This document shows positions 7,361 to 14,749 of a stretch of DNA of 18,287 bases, piece by piece. The translations under genes were made by a program, and so were the position numbers. The stretch covers positions 1 through 18,287 of the forward strand of contig JAQBYL010000028.1 of assembly GCA_027622495.1 (NCBI GenBank). The letters are read 5' to 3'. How positions within the stretch are numbered: the first letter of the stretch is position 1; the number at the start of each line of letters is the position of its first letter. The DNA is from Pseudomonadota bacterium. GTDB lineage: Bacteria > Pseudomonadota > Gammaproteobacteria > Pseudomonadales > Azotimanducaceae. The notes under the pieces are model-generated. The model had not been told where the DNA came from, did no database searches, and worked only from the letters and a program-made list of their open reading frames with translations.

Positions 7361-9031
7361 ATGGCGCAGTTCGATCTGATCATCCGCAACGCAAATCTGG
7401 TGGACGGTACCGGGGCAGCCCCCGTTCACGGCGATCTTGGCATCAAAGGGGGTCTGATCAGCGCCATGGGGCACATCGAAGGTAGTGCCACCAGCGAAAT
7501 CGATGCCCACGGTCAGGCGGTCACCCCCGGGTTCATCGACATCCACACGCACTTCGACCCGCAACTCTGCTGGGACCCGTTCGCCACCCCCTCCATCGAA
7601 CATGGCATCACCACGGTGGTCACCGGGAATTGTTCCTTGAGCCTCGCACCGATCCGCAACCGCGCAGCGGCAGAAAAAATCGTATCGATGTTCGGGGTGA
7701 TCGAAGACATCAAGAAGCGCACATTTGATGAGGCGGTTCCGTTCAACTGGGAGAGCTTCCCCGAGTACCTGGACAAGACCCGCGCCAACCTCGGCATCAA
7801 CGTGGGTGCGCTGATCGGTCACAGCGCACTGCGTCTGTACGTGATGGGGGCCGATAGCCAGAAACGCATTGCAACAGAATCGGAGATCGAAGAGATGTGC
7901 ACGCTTACGCGCGAAGCAATGCAGGCAGGCGCGCTGGGAATCTCTTCTTCTTACGTCGACATGGACGAAAACGGCGATCCTGTGCCGAGTCAGTTTGCCG
8001 ATCTCAACGAAAAGATTGCCCTGGCCAAAGCCATGGCAGAAAGCGGTCGCGGCATCTGGCAGATCGTGCCGTTTTTTCCTGACCTGGCGCGCGAGATTGC
8101 CAACATCGAAGAGCTTGGCGAGATCAGTCTGGCGGCCGGCATTCCCTGCAGCCTGCAACCGGTTCTGAGTTCCCCCACATCACCCAATGCCACCGAGATT
8201 ATCGAAGCGCTGCAGAAGCAGGCGGATCGCGGCGCACGCGTGATCGGTCAGGTGATGCCCAGATGCTTTGACCTGAACATGCGCCTGTCTGAAACCAGCA
8301 TGCTGCTCTTTGGCCTGCCCGGCTGGAAAGCCATCATGGACCAACCGGTACCTGAGCGTCTGACCCGGTTCAGTGATCCGGCTACCCGTGCCGCTTTAGT
8401 CACAGAAATGAAAAACGCGGTCGGCATGAGCGGCGCTCTGCCGTTCCTCACCGTCGGCAAGGTCACGTCAGAACAGAATGTACAGTATCAGAACCGATCG
8501 CTCATGGAGATCGCCCAGAGTGAAGGTAAGGAAATCGGCGAGGTGATCCTGGACCTTTCGCTGGCGGATGGCCTGGACACCGAGTTCCAGCTCAAGAACA
8601 TCATCAACGCAGACAAGGCGGCTGTCGCCGACCTGATCAATCATCCGCTGTGTCATTTCGGTGCATCGGACGCCGGTGCGCACATCACCCAGTTCTGCGG
8701 GACCGGTGACACCACCCACCTGCTGGAACACTACGTTCGTGAGACTGGCCGGATGACCCTGGAGCGGGCCGTCTTCCGTATGACAGGTGAAGTCGCCGCC
8801 GACTGGGGATTGAAAGATCGTGGCACCCTGCAAGTCGGCAAGGCCGCTGACATCACAATATTTGATCCAGCGACTGTCTCTGTGGGCGGCGAAGAATTCG
8901 TCAATGATTTTCCTGGAGAAGCGCGTCGCTACATCCGACGATCAAGCGGTTATGACTGCGTGATCGTGAACGGCGAAGTGGTGTATCAGAACGGCGCATA
9001 CACCGACGCGCGCCCCGGTCGAATCGTTTGA
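7361..9031 (+). CDS. Amidohydrolase family protein, D-aminoacylase-like
   Basis: A 556-residue protein of the amidohydrolase superfamily, close to the N-acyl-D-amino-acid deacylase branch. It opens with FDLIIRNANLVDGTG, continues with GFIDIHTHFDP (His62, His64), GITTVVTGNCSLSLAP (Cys91, the bridging-ligand position of D-aminoacylases) and GHSALR (His154), and has ASDAGAH with the catalytic Asp437 near the end. It closes with the usual small beta domain (GTLQVGKAADITIFDP, GEVVYQNG). The two zinc histidines expected in the middle of D-aminoacylases (His220 and His250 of the Alcaligenes enzyme) are not seen: residues 155-427 contain no histidine at all. The substrate could therefore be something other than an N-acyl-D-amino acid. 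The ATG at 7361 has ACAGG nine bases upstream; an upstream in-frame ATG at 7301 gives a non-family N-terminus. The stop overlaps the start of the VOC gene (TGATG). Confidence 0.9.
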   Translation: MAQFDLIIRNANLVDGTGAAPVHGDLGIKGGLISAMGHIEGSATSEIDAHGQAVTPGFIDIHTHFDPQLCWDPFATPSIEHGITTVVTGNCSLSLAPIRNRAAAEKIVSMFGVIEDIKKRTFDEAVPFNWESFPEYLDKTRANLGINVGALIGHSALRLYVMGADSQKRIATESEIEEMCTLTREAMQAGALGISSSYVDMDENGDPVPSQFADLNEKIALAKAMAESGRGIWQIVPFFPDLAREIANIEELGEISLAAGIPCSLQPVLSSPTSPNATEIIEALQKQADRGARVIGQVMPRCFDLNMRLSETSMLLFGLPGWKAIMDQPVPERLTRFSDPATRAALVTEMKNAVGMSGALPFLTVGKVTSEQNVQYQNRSLMEIAQSEGKEIGEVILDLSLADGLDTEFQLKNIINADKAAVADLINHPLCHFGASDAGAHITQFCGTGDTTHLLEHYVRETGRMTLERAVFRMTGEVAADWGLKDRGTLQVGKAADITIFDPATVSVGGEEFVNDFPGEARRYIRRSSGYDCVIVNGEVVYQNGAYTDARPGRIV

Positions 9032-9474
9032 TGGAAACCGCTGCACCTCTGCGACCGTTTCATCTTGCAGTTGCAGTACGCGATATCGAAGAGAGCCGTG
9101 CTTTCTATGGCTCCCTGCTCGGCTGCAGCGAGGGTCGAAGTGCTGCACATTGGGTCGACTTCAACCTGTATGGGCATCAGTTTGTCTGCCATCTGAATCC
9201 GGCGCTGGGACCCGAAGGCCGTCTCGATACCCACCATAACCCGGTGGATGGGCACGACGTGCCGGTCCCTCACTTCGGTGTGGTGCTCGATATGGCCAGC
9301 TTTCAAGTTCTGGCCGCACGCCTTGAAAAAGCCGACATCAAATTCGTTGTGGAACCACACATCCGCTTTGCCGGTGAACCCGGGGAGCAGGCCACCATGT
9401 TTTTTACCGACCCGAGTGGAAACGCACTGGAATTCAAAGCGTTCAACAATCTCGATGCGCTGTTTGCAACCTGA
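9031..9474 (+). CDS. VOC family (glyoxalase/extradiol dioxygenase fold) protein
   Basis: A 147-residue protein made of two paired beta-alpha-beta-beta-beta modules of the vicinal oxygen chelate fold. Module one starts FHLAVAVRDIEESRAFYGSLLGC (His11). Module two starts VPHFGVVLD (His81) and ends with the family pattern FFTDPSGNALEFKAF (Glu134). His11, His81 and Glu134 are the expected metal ligands, so a metal-dependent lyase, isomerase, dioxygenase or resistance role is possible. The pattern alone does not choose between them. The ATG overlaps the amidohydrolase stop codon by one base (TGATG), which strongly suggests translational coupling and a joint role with that enzyme. The next gene is convergent, and the 114 bases between the stops hold no clear terminator, only a 4-bp CCCC/GGGG stem. 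Confidence 0.88.
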   Translation: METAAPLRPFHLAVAVRDIEESRAFYGSLLGCSEGRSAAHWVDFNLYGHQFVCHLNPALGPEGRLDTHHNPVDGHDVPVPHFGVVLDMASFQVLAARLEKADIKFVVEPHIRFAGEPGEQATMFFTDPSGNALEFKAFNNLDALFAT

Positions 9475-9588
9475 TCGTTCCAGACATTCATTTCAAAGCT
9501 GACAAGATCTATCCCGGACAGAAAATTCGCCTCCCCGATCTGGGGTGAAGCAAAGGCCAAACGGTCTCTGGAAAGATTGCCGGCTCGC

Positions 9589-10950
9589 CTACCTGCCCAG
9601 ACCATAAAGTTCGGCAGCCTGACGCGTAAGTTCAGGGCGATGGTCCGGGTGGGCGATCGAGATCAACTGCTCCGCACGTTGCCGCTGGGTCTTGTTGAGC
9701 AGATGAGCGACCCCGTGTTCAGTCACCACGATGTCGGCGATGTCACGCGGTACCGTCACGATCTGCCCCGCCGGAAACTGCGCAACGATGCGTGAAAGCG
9801 AACCGTCTGAGTTGGTCGACGGCAACACTGTGATTGATCGACCGCCCTTTGCCAGAAAAGCACCCATCGCATAAGCAAGTTGCCCGCCCGTACCACTCCA
9901 GATACGCGGGCCGATGTTACCCGCCGCAATCTGACCGGTCAGATCGATCGACAGCGCATTGTTGATCGCCACCATATTGTCATTCCGTGCGATTACCGCC
10001 GGGTCGTGCATGTAGTCAACTGAGTAAAACTCAAACATCGGATTCTGATCGATGAACGCGGTTTCGTCGGGCAACATCCCGGCCATGGTGGTAACGAACT
10101 TACCCGGGTGGGTCGCCATTCTGCTGCCGTTGATCACACCCTGCCGCGCCAGATCAACAAGACCGGGGACGGTGAGTTCGGCGAAGTAACCAAGATCATT
10201 TTTGTTGGCCAGCGCACCTGCTTTCACAATCGCGGACGTTGTCGAACCGGTTCCAACCTGAACCGTGTCGCCGTCGTTGACAAGCGATGCAACGTGGGCC
10301 GCCATGGCAACATCGGCAGGCGCAACAGGCCCGGCCAGCATCAGTTTAACAAGGTCGTGAAAACGAGCTGCTTCAGCGAGTTCGTCTGCCGAATTGTCGA
10401 CAAACCAGTCGATCTGCGACGCGTGGATCCAGGTGTCGCCGAACGTCTGCGGCACCAGATCACTAACCACGGCAATAACAGTTCGGGCCATACGCGTAGT
10501 CTTCAGAACATCCCAGTGCGTATTGCCAATGCAACACCAGCCGCGTGCGTTGGGCGGTGTAACCCGGATGAGCGAGACATCGATGGGCTCCGCACCAGGT
10601 CGGTTTTCATCGCGGGACTTGTGCCCACCCCAGATCCACCAGGGGGTAAAGTCTGCGCGAAAATCGTTGATGGCATCGCGGGTGCCAACAGATCCAAACA
10701 GCACGTTGTAGCGAATCTGATCGACGATGTCGCCCACGTACCAGTCGAGACTTTCACCCACCGCGACGGTAACCCAGATCGGATCGGTGTCGGGCTTCGC
10801 ATGACCGATCAGCGCTGCGGTGAGAACGCCCACCTGCTGACCGAGGGAGATCCAGATGCGATCACCGGGGTTGATGTTAGCAATCGCTGCTTCCACCGAC
10901 ACCGAGTGTTGTTTGAAGTGTTCCTGCCAGGCCTGTCCGCGGTCAGTCAT
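9589..10950 (-). CDS. Acetyl-CoA hydrolase / 4-hydroxybutyrate CoA-transferase family protein
   Basis: A 453-residue two-domain family I CoA-transferase. The C-terminal half is diagnostic: FAELTVPGLVDLARQGVING with the expected catalytic glutamate Glu258, HPGKFV, SGTGGQLAY, LPSTNSDGSLSRIV, and the tail VVTEHGVAHLLNKTQRQRAEQLISIAHPDHRPEL. The family transfers CoA between acetyl- or succinyl-CoA and short acids, or hydrolyses acetyl-CoA. The usual tail motif TEYGVADL is here TEHGVAHL, and the N-terminal region is rich in Trp (for example FTPWWIWGGH at 101-110). The acceptor acid may therefore differ from the well-studied enzymes. The start is the ATG at 10950 with AGG five bases upstream; an in-frame GTG at 10962 is also possible. 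It lies 199 bases downstream of the carotenoid oxygenase on the same strand, with a strong hairpin between them, so it probably has its own promoter. Confidence 0.88.
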   Translation of the reverse strand: MTDRGQAWQEHFKQHSVSVEAAIANINPGDRIWISLGQQVGVLTAALIGHAKPDTDPIWVTVAVGESLDWYVGDIVDQIRYNVLFGSVGTRDAINDFRADFTPWWIWGGHKSRDENRPGAEPIDVSLIRVTPPNARGWCCIGNTHWDVLKTTRMARTVIAVVSDLVPQTFGDTWIHASQIDWFVDNSADELAEAARFHDLVKLMLAGPVAPADVAMAAHVASLVNDGDTVQVGTGSTTSAIVKAGALANKNDLGYFAELTVPGLVDLARQGVINGSRMATHPGKFVTTMAGMLPDETAFIDQNPMFEFYSVDYMHDPAVIARNDNMVAINNALSIDLTGQIAAGNIGPRIWSGTGGQLAYAMGAFLAKGGRSITVLPSTNSDGSLSRIVAQFPAGQIVTVPRDIADIVVTEHGVAHLLNKTQRQRAEQLISIAHPDHRPELTRQAAELYGLGR

Positions 10951-11086
10951 ATCATCCTGCACATTTATCCGGTGATTGCAGTTGTTCCATGGTAAACGTC
11001 CCTGGTTATAAAGGCCTGAACAACATCAGTTTGATAGGCGACTGGGCTGCACCCGAATTCCTCGAGACCGCAGCTCGGTAGGGTTA

Positions 11087-11120
11087 TCGCAGCCGGGCGC
11101 GCTCAAGCTTCCGGCTGCGA
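11087..11120 (-). terminator. Strong stem-loop downstream of the carotenoid oxygenase gene
   Basis: TCGCAGCCGG (11087-11096) and CCGGCTGCGA (11111-11120) form a perfect 10-bp GC-rich stem with a 14-base loop. It lies about 30 bases after the stop codon of the minus-strand carotenoid oxygenase and before the CoA-transferase gene. This fits a transcription end or attenuation point between the two genes. On the minus strand the stem is followed by TAACCC and no T-run, so it may act with Rho or protect the 3' end. Confidence 0.5.
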
Positions 11121-11149
11121 AGCAACGTCATCGGGACGCGGTCTGACCT

Positions 11150-12502
11150 TCAGTCCGCAACCGACGCCGGTATCCAGCTGCCATGGAACCCGCTCGGGAC
11201 CCGCGGCAGATCAATTGACGCCACCGGCGTATTGTCCATGGATGCTGCGTCCATGATGACGAAGCTGCTGCTGTCCGACTTCGCGTCGTACACATAGGTC
11301 ATCAGATAACCGTCATCTTCTGCCTTGGGATTGGCTGACGGTACAAACACTGATTCGCCACCAACGCGACCGCGACCGAACTCGATTTCTGTGCGCTTGC
11401 CCTTCTCACGGTCATATTTGAGGATGGCACCCGACGCACTCATGGGGTCGTTGGGCGTGCCGGGTTGCGACATGCTCATCATGTAACCGAAGCGATGCTT
11501 CAGGCCGATCACACTGTCGGCAACGCGCGGGAACTCAGCAGAACGGTCGTCGATCTGCACCTCAGAAACCTTGCCGGTGCTGGTGTCGATGGTCCAGCGC
11601 CACAGGTCCGGCGGCGGAAAGTCCATCGCCGAATCTCTCCAGATGTGACTGAAACGGGCAACATCGAGCACAATCCTGTCGCCGTCTTCATAGGAGTTCA
11701 TGGGATGGAACACGTAGCAGGGATTGACCTCATACCACTTCACCTGCGCATCGTTGCCGTTGCGCGGCATCACCCCCAGACGAGCCGGATAGCTTTCGTC
11801 CCAGCGGATCGGCATTTCACCACTCATGGCCAGTTGCATGTCAAAAACTGCAGGCAGGTCCATGAAGATCACGTGATTCTGCGTAATGTTGAAGTCATGC
11901 ATCATGGTTGGCCCGCCGACCGTGATGTTCTCGGTCTGGACCAGCTTGCCCTCTGCAGAAACGCGCAGGTAGCGAAGGTAGGGTTCCATCGCTGAGTAGC
12001 CAAACGCAAGCAATTCACCGGTGACCGGGCAGATCTTCGGATGCGCGGTGAACGACCCTTTCAATACACCGTCGAAGTCAGTGGCACCCACAGTGTTCAG
12101 ATCACCATCGATCACATACGGGAAATGACCTTCTTCAAGAGCGAGAATTTTGCCCGCGTGACCAAGTACGTGTGTGTTCGCTTTGGATGATTTCATATCC
12201 ATCATTACTGACGGATCCATTATGTCTACGGAAGGATTCTGGATGAACGGTGTCTGCACATATCGGTTGCGATACCACTGCGCCTTGCCATCCCGCAGGC
12301 GCACACCATGCAACATGCCGTCACCAAAGAACGGGTGTGCGCTGGTCCCGCTCAATGGGTTGGCACCGGTGCGAACGAAACGACCTTCAAGTTCAGCGGG
12401 GATCGATCCAGTGACTTTCAGTTTGGTGAGGGTAAGTTCTTCCGTTACCGGTCGACCATTACCGAGCAGGTGTTGGGGGGTGCTTTCGAGGACGGCTGCC
12501 AT
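11150..12502 (-). CDS. Carotenoid oxygenase family protein (carotenoid/stilbene cleavage)
   Basis: A 450-residue seven-bladed propeller oxygenase of the RPE65/carotenoid cleavage family. The four iron-binding histidines are visible at the expected places: His154 in FTAHPK, His202 in MMHDFN, His266 in VFHPMN and His440 in GFHGSWIP. A second-sphere glutamate occurs in SAEFPRV (about Glu323), and the N-terminal signature is GRFVRTGANPL followed by HPFFGDGMLHGV. Family members use non-haem Fe(II) and O2 to split a carbon-carbon double bond in carotenoids, apocarotenoids or lignostilbenes, giving two aldehydes or ketones. The length fits bacterial apocarotenoid or stilbene enzymes, and I cannot decide between them. 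There is no signal peptide. The ATG has GGAG eight bases upstream. The gene is divergent from a TetR regulator; the roughly 130 bases between them are rich in dyads, so TetR control is likely. Confidence 0.93.
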   Translation of the reverse strand: MAAVLESTPQHLLGNGRPVTEELTLTKLKVTGSIPAELEGRFVRTGANPLSGTSAHPFFGDGMLHGVRLRDGKAQWYRNRYVQTPFIQNPSVDIMDPSVMMDMKSSKANTHVLGHAGKILALEEGHFPYVIDGDLNTVGATDFDGVLKGSFTAHPKICPVTGELLAFGYSAMEPYLRYLRVSAEGKLVQTENITVGGPTMMHDFNITQNHVIFMDLPAVFDMQLAMSGEMPIRWDESYPARLGVMPRNGNDAQVKWYEVNPCYVFHPMNSYEDGDRIVLDVARFSHIWRDSAMDFPPPDLWRWTIDTSTGKVSEVQIDDRSAEFPRVADSVIGLKHRFGYMMSMSQPGTPNDPMSASGAILKYDREKGKRTEIEFGRGRVGGESVFVPSANPKAEDDGYLMTYVYDAKSDSSSFVIMDAASMDNTPVASIDLPRVPSGFHGSWIPASVAD

Positions 12503-12514
12503 CGTTGAATCTCC

Positions 12515-12542
12515 ATGTTGGAATGAATGTTGGAATGAATGT
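12515..12542. repeat. Short tandem repeat in the leader of the carotenoid oxygenase gene
   Basis: The 12-base unit ATGTTGGAATGA occurs twice in a row and is followed by a partial third copy (ATGT). It lies just upstream of the carotenoid oxygenase ribosome-binding site, in what should be its untranslated leader. The copy number is low, so it may be a recent slippage duplication without function. Confidence 0.6.
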
Positions 12543-12545
12543 CGG

Positions 12546-12564
12546 CGTTAACGTCAAGCTGACG
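12546..12564. promoter_or_regulatory. Overlapping palindromes in the carotenoid oxygenase/TetR intergenic region
   Basis: CGTTAACG (12546-12553, perfect 8-bp palindrome) overlaps CGTCA-AGC-TGACG (12552-12564, 5-bp arms). They lie on the carotenoid oxygenase side of the divergent intergenic region. They are candidate protein-binding sites, but nothing in the sequence says which protein would bind. Confidence 0.3.
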
Positions 12565-12571
12565 CTCAGGC

Positions 12572-12623
12572 GTTGCGAGTGACCATGGTAGATCGCCTCG
12601 CAACATAAATATACCCATGGTAG
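12572..12623. promoter_or_regulatory. Candidate TetR operator region: inverted repeat plus repeated CCATGGTAG
   Basis: GTTGCGAG (12572-12579) and CTCGCAAC (12597-12604) form a perfect inverted repeat with a 17-base centre. The 9-base word CCATGGTAG occurs at 12583-12591 and again at 12615-12623, 32 bases apart, which is about three helical turns. The first copy sits in the 8-bp palindrome ACCATGGT. The second copy ends 9 bases before the TetR start codon, so a bound regulator would block its own expression. TetR-family regulators commonly bind such sites between themselves and a divergent target gene. Assignment to this TetR is inference. Confidence 0.45.
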
Positions 12624-12632
12624 TTTAATCGC

Positions 12633-13295
12633 ATGGCCCACCGTAAAAAGTCAGACCGCACTCATCCAAACACGAGCCGTCGACCCGGTAGACCTGCCGG
12701 ACGAACCACAACTGATGGAGTCATTGCGGATCGCGATACGCTGCTGACCGCCGCTGAGCAACTCATTCGACAAAAAGGGCCTGAGGTATCGCTCGAAGCG
12801 ATCGCCACCGAGGCTGGCGTCACCAAACCCACCCTTTACCGGGAAGTCGGCGACCGCGATGCTCTGGTCAATGCCCTCGCAGACCGGCTGGCTGTACGCA
12901 TGGCGGAATCGTCTGCGAATCTGGTCGCCCGCGCAACTGACCCCCGCGAAGGGCTGCGAAGTCTGGTTACCGGATACCTCGATCTCGCCGCTCGCGATCG
13001 ACATCTGTATCTCTTCGTTACCGCGGGTGGGTCGCGTGATGATCGCGTTCAACAGTCATTACGCCTGGCCGATGGCGCGGCTGTTCAACTGGCCAAACCC
13101 ATCGCTGCCTACCGCGCCGGTCACGGTGCCGACCCGGCTGTTGCCGTGGTGTGGTCCTATGCGCTTCTCGGGGCATTGCACTTTGTGACTCTCTGGTGGC
13201 TTCGCGACCAGGGCGATGTAGATTCGGTGATCGACCAGATCACCTCGCTTGTGTGGTCTGGGATGGGGTTGGAAGCAAACCAGTCAACTGGTTAG
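12633..13295 (+). CDS. TetR family transcriptional regulator
   Basis: A 220-residue one-component repressor. The first 30 residues are a basic, disordered-looking arm (HRKKSDRTHPNTSRRPGRPAGR). The DNA-binding helix-turn-helix lies at about residues 52-72 (SLEAIATEAGVTKPTLYREVG) and is followed by DRDALVNALADRLA, typical of TetR_N. The C-terminal helical ligand domain is divergent and I cannot name its ligand. The gene is transcribed away from the carotenoid oxygenase, and its own start region carries a repeated CCATGGTAG motif, so autoregulation plus control of that oxygenase is the simplest model. The convergent P450 gene ends 17 bases after its stop. No clear Shine-Dalgarno sequence precedes the ATG at 12633. 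No good alternative ATG lies before the helix-turn-helix, so this start is kept. Confidence 0.92.
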   Translation: MAHRKKSDRTHPNTSRRPGRPAGRTTTDGVIADRDTLLTAAEQLIRQKGPEVSLEAIATEAGVTKPTLYREVGDRDALVNALADRLAVRMAESSANLVARATDPREGLRSLVTGYLDLAARDRHLYLFVTAGGSRDDRVQQSLRLADGAAVQLAKPIAAYRAGHGADPAVAVVWSYALLGALHFVTLWWLRDQGDVDSVIDQITSLVWSGMGLEANQSTG

Positions 13296-13298
13296 TCC

Positions 13299-13314
13299 GA
13301 GGCCTCAGGGCCTC
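13299..13314. terminator. Hairpin between the convergent TetR and P450 genes
   Basis: GAGGCC (13299-13304) and GGCCTC (13309-13314) flank the 4-base loop TCAG, giving a perfect 6-bp GC-rich stem. It sits exactly between the two convergent stop codons and overlaps the last codon of the P450 frame. The symmetric position suits a bidirectional transcription end, but there is no T-run on either strand. Confidence 0.4.
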
Positions 13315-14608
13315 AGATCCGCACGGGTAGCGAATCGAGTCCCCGAAAGATCGGGTTCATCGACCAGTCAGGTCTTGCGTCAACAAGCTCAATCGTCGGA
13401 AAGCGTTGCAGAAGCGTGCGCAGGGCAATTTTTGTTTCAAGTCTGGCGAGCGCCGCACCCAGGCAGAAATGCACACCGTAGCCGAACGATATCTGTTTTA
13501 TCGGCTTGCGATGAATATCGAACACGTTCGGGTTGGCGTTGGCCTGCGGATCGCGGTTGGCCGCACCGACGAAAGTCAGGATCGTCTGCCCGCGGCGCAG
13601 CTCGTGACCGTCGAATTCATGATCACTGACCACGGTACGGGCCGTGGTCTGTACCGGAGACTCATAGCGCAGACATTCTTCGATGGTGTTGTCCAGAAGC
13701 TCATCCGGGGCTTCGCGTAACTGCGCGAGTTGCTCCGGATGTTTAAGCAGCACATACAGCGCGTTGCTGATCAGACGGGTGGTGGTCTCGTGGCCCGCAA
13801 TCAGTATGAGAACCGACATCGAGATCACTTCGTTCTCGTCAAGCACATCATCCCTTTCTGCGGCAAGCAAACGCCCTATCAGATCGTCGTTGTTGAGACC
13901 CAGCGGGCGTTCGCGGATGAGCTTGCGAAAGTACTGCGCCAGATCATAAGCAGCACGCATCGCCGGCAGCTGTTTGTCTGGCTTGCTGGTGAACCCTGTG
14001 TTGGCGATCATGTCAGATGACCAGCGCCGAAACTGCTCCTGATCCGCAGGCGGTACGCCGAGCATCTCGGCAATCACCAGCGCTGGCAGCGGCTCAGCAA
14101 GTTTGCCAACCACTTCAAATATGTCGCCATCGGTCTGTTCGACGCATGCCGCGGCAGTGGTTTCAATGAACGGGGTCAAACCGGCCAGAAGATTTGTTGT
14201 GAACCCTCGAGTGACAAGCCGACGCAAACGCGAATGATCCGGCGGATCAACCCCCAGCATGTTTGGTGATTCGGTGGATTCATCGTGAAGATTCAAGACT
14301 CTGGCGCGTTCAGCAAGCTTGCGCTGCTGTTTGCCTATACCATCGGATGTTCTGGCATCGGCCGTATACAACTCAGGGTGCCTCAGCACATGTTGCACAC
14401 CTTCAAAGTCCACCTGCCACCAGCCATTGATCAGATGACTTCTTCGCATTTTATCGGCACGTAACCGATCGTAGTATGGATACGGATTGGTGAGGAAGCC
14501 GTGACCCATCAGGTCGATAGGCACGCCGCCAGTCACAGTGTCATATGCCGTTACGGATTTGCGAACAGACCATGCGACGGCTTGATTGATGTGAGTAGAA
14601 ACGGACAT
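13313..14608 (-). CDS. Cytochrome P450, bacterial class I type
   Basis: A 431-residue soluble P450 with no membrane anchor. The C-helix segment is DPPDHSRLRRLV (121-132). The I-helix oxygen-activation motif is AGHETT (271-276), ExxR is Glu311-Arg314 in EECLRYESP, and the haem loop FGYGVHFCLGAALARLE (375-391) carries the axial ligand Cys382. All core residues are intact. The enzyme should hydroxylate or epoxidise a hydrophobic substrate using O2 and electrons from a ferredoxin/reductase pair. No ferredoxin or reductase gene lies in this window, so the redox partner is encoded elsewhere. Similar layouts occur in terpene-, fatty-acid- and steroid-oxidising CYPs; I cannot assign a CYP family. The ATG at 14608 (MSVSTHINQ) has CAGG about eight bases upstream; an in-frame TTG at 14653 is less likely. 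It is divergent from the SDR gene. Confidence 0.94.
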   Translation of the reverse strand: MSVSTHINQAVAWSVRKSVTAYDTVTGGVPIDLMGHGFLTNPYPYYDRLRADKMRRSHLINGWWQVDFEGVQHVLRHPELYTADARTSDGIGKQQRKLAERARVLNLHDESTESPNMLGVDPPDHSRLRRLVTRGFTTNLLAGLTPFIETTAAACVEQTDGDIFEVVGKLAEPLPALVIAEMLGVPPADQEQFRRWSSDMIANTGFTSKPDKQLPAMRAAYDLAQYFRKLIRERPLGLNNDDLIGRLLAAERDDVLDENEVISMSVLILIAGHETTTRLISNALYVLLKHPEQLAQLREAPDELLDNTIEECLRYESPVQTTARTVVSDHEFDGHELRRGQTILTFVGAANRDPQANANPNVFDIHRKPIKQISFGYGVHFCLGAALARLETKIALRTLLQRFPTIELVDARPDWSMNPIFRGLDSLPVRI

Positions 14609-14665
14609 GGAACAGACCTGTGCTGAGAAAATTAAACAGCCTGCATACAACAATTTTTCGCTGCG

Positions 14666-14699
14666 GTTGCAACATTGTCATCCTGTGTGACGGTACAAT
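14666..14699. promoter_or_regulatory. Divergent P450/SDR intergenic region with a palindrome and a -10-like box
   Basis: The 141 bases between the P450 (-) and SDR (+) starts contain the perfect palindrome GTTGCAAC (14666-14673), the small dyad GTCA-7-TGAC (14677-14691) and TACAAT (14694-14699), which resembles a sigma-70 -10 box for the SDR gene. The nearest -35-like words (TTGCAA, TTGTCA) have poor spacing of 21 and 13 bases, so the promoter call is weak. Another regulator site may lie here. Confidence 0.25.
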
Positions 14700-14749
14700 C
14701 AAGGACACACGGGCAAGGGCGCGCCGCAAACGGGTATCAGGAGGACGTT

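Noticed and set aside
7331..8158. 275-codon minus-strand frame opposite the amidohydrolase
   Set aside because: It is a shadow of a clearly coding frame with amidohydrolase motifs; no start signal or domain is seen.
9475..9588. Possible small gene or terminator between the VOC and CoA-transferase genes
   Set aside because: No start with a ribosome-binding site and no stem longer than 4 bp was found; it appears to be a plain gap between convergent genes.
10108..10995. 295-codon plus-strand frame opposite the acetyl-CoA hydrolase family gene
   Set aside because: It has the shadow-type composition and no motif, whereas the minus-strand gene matches its family over its whole length.
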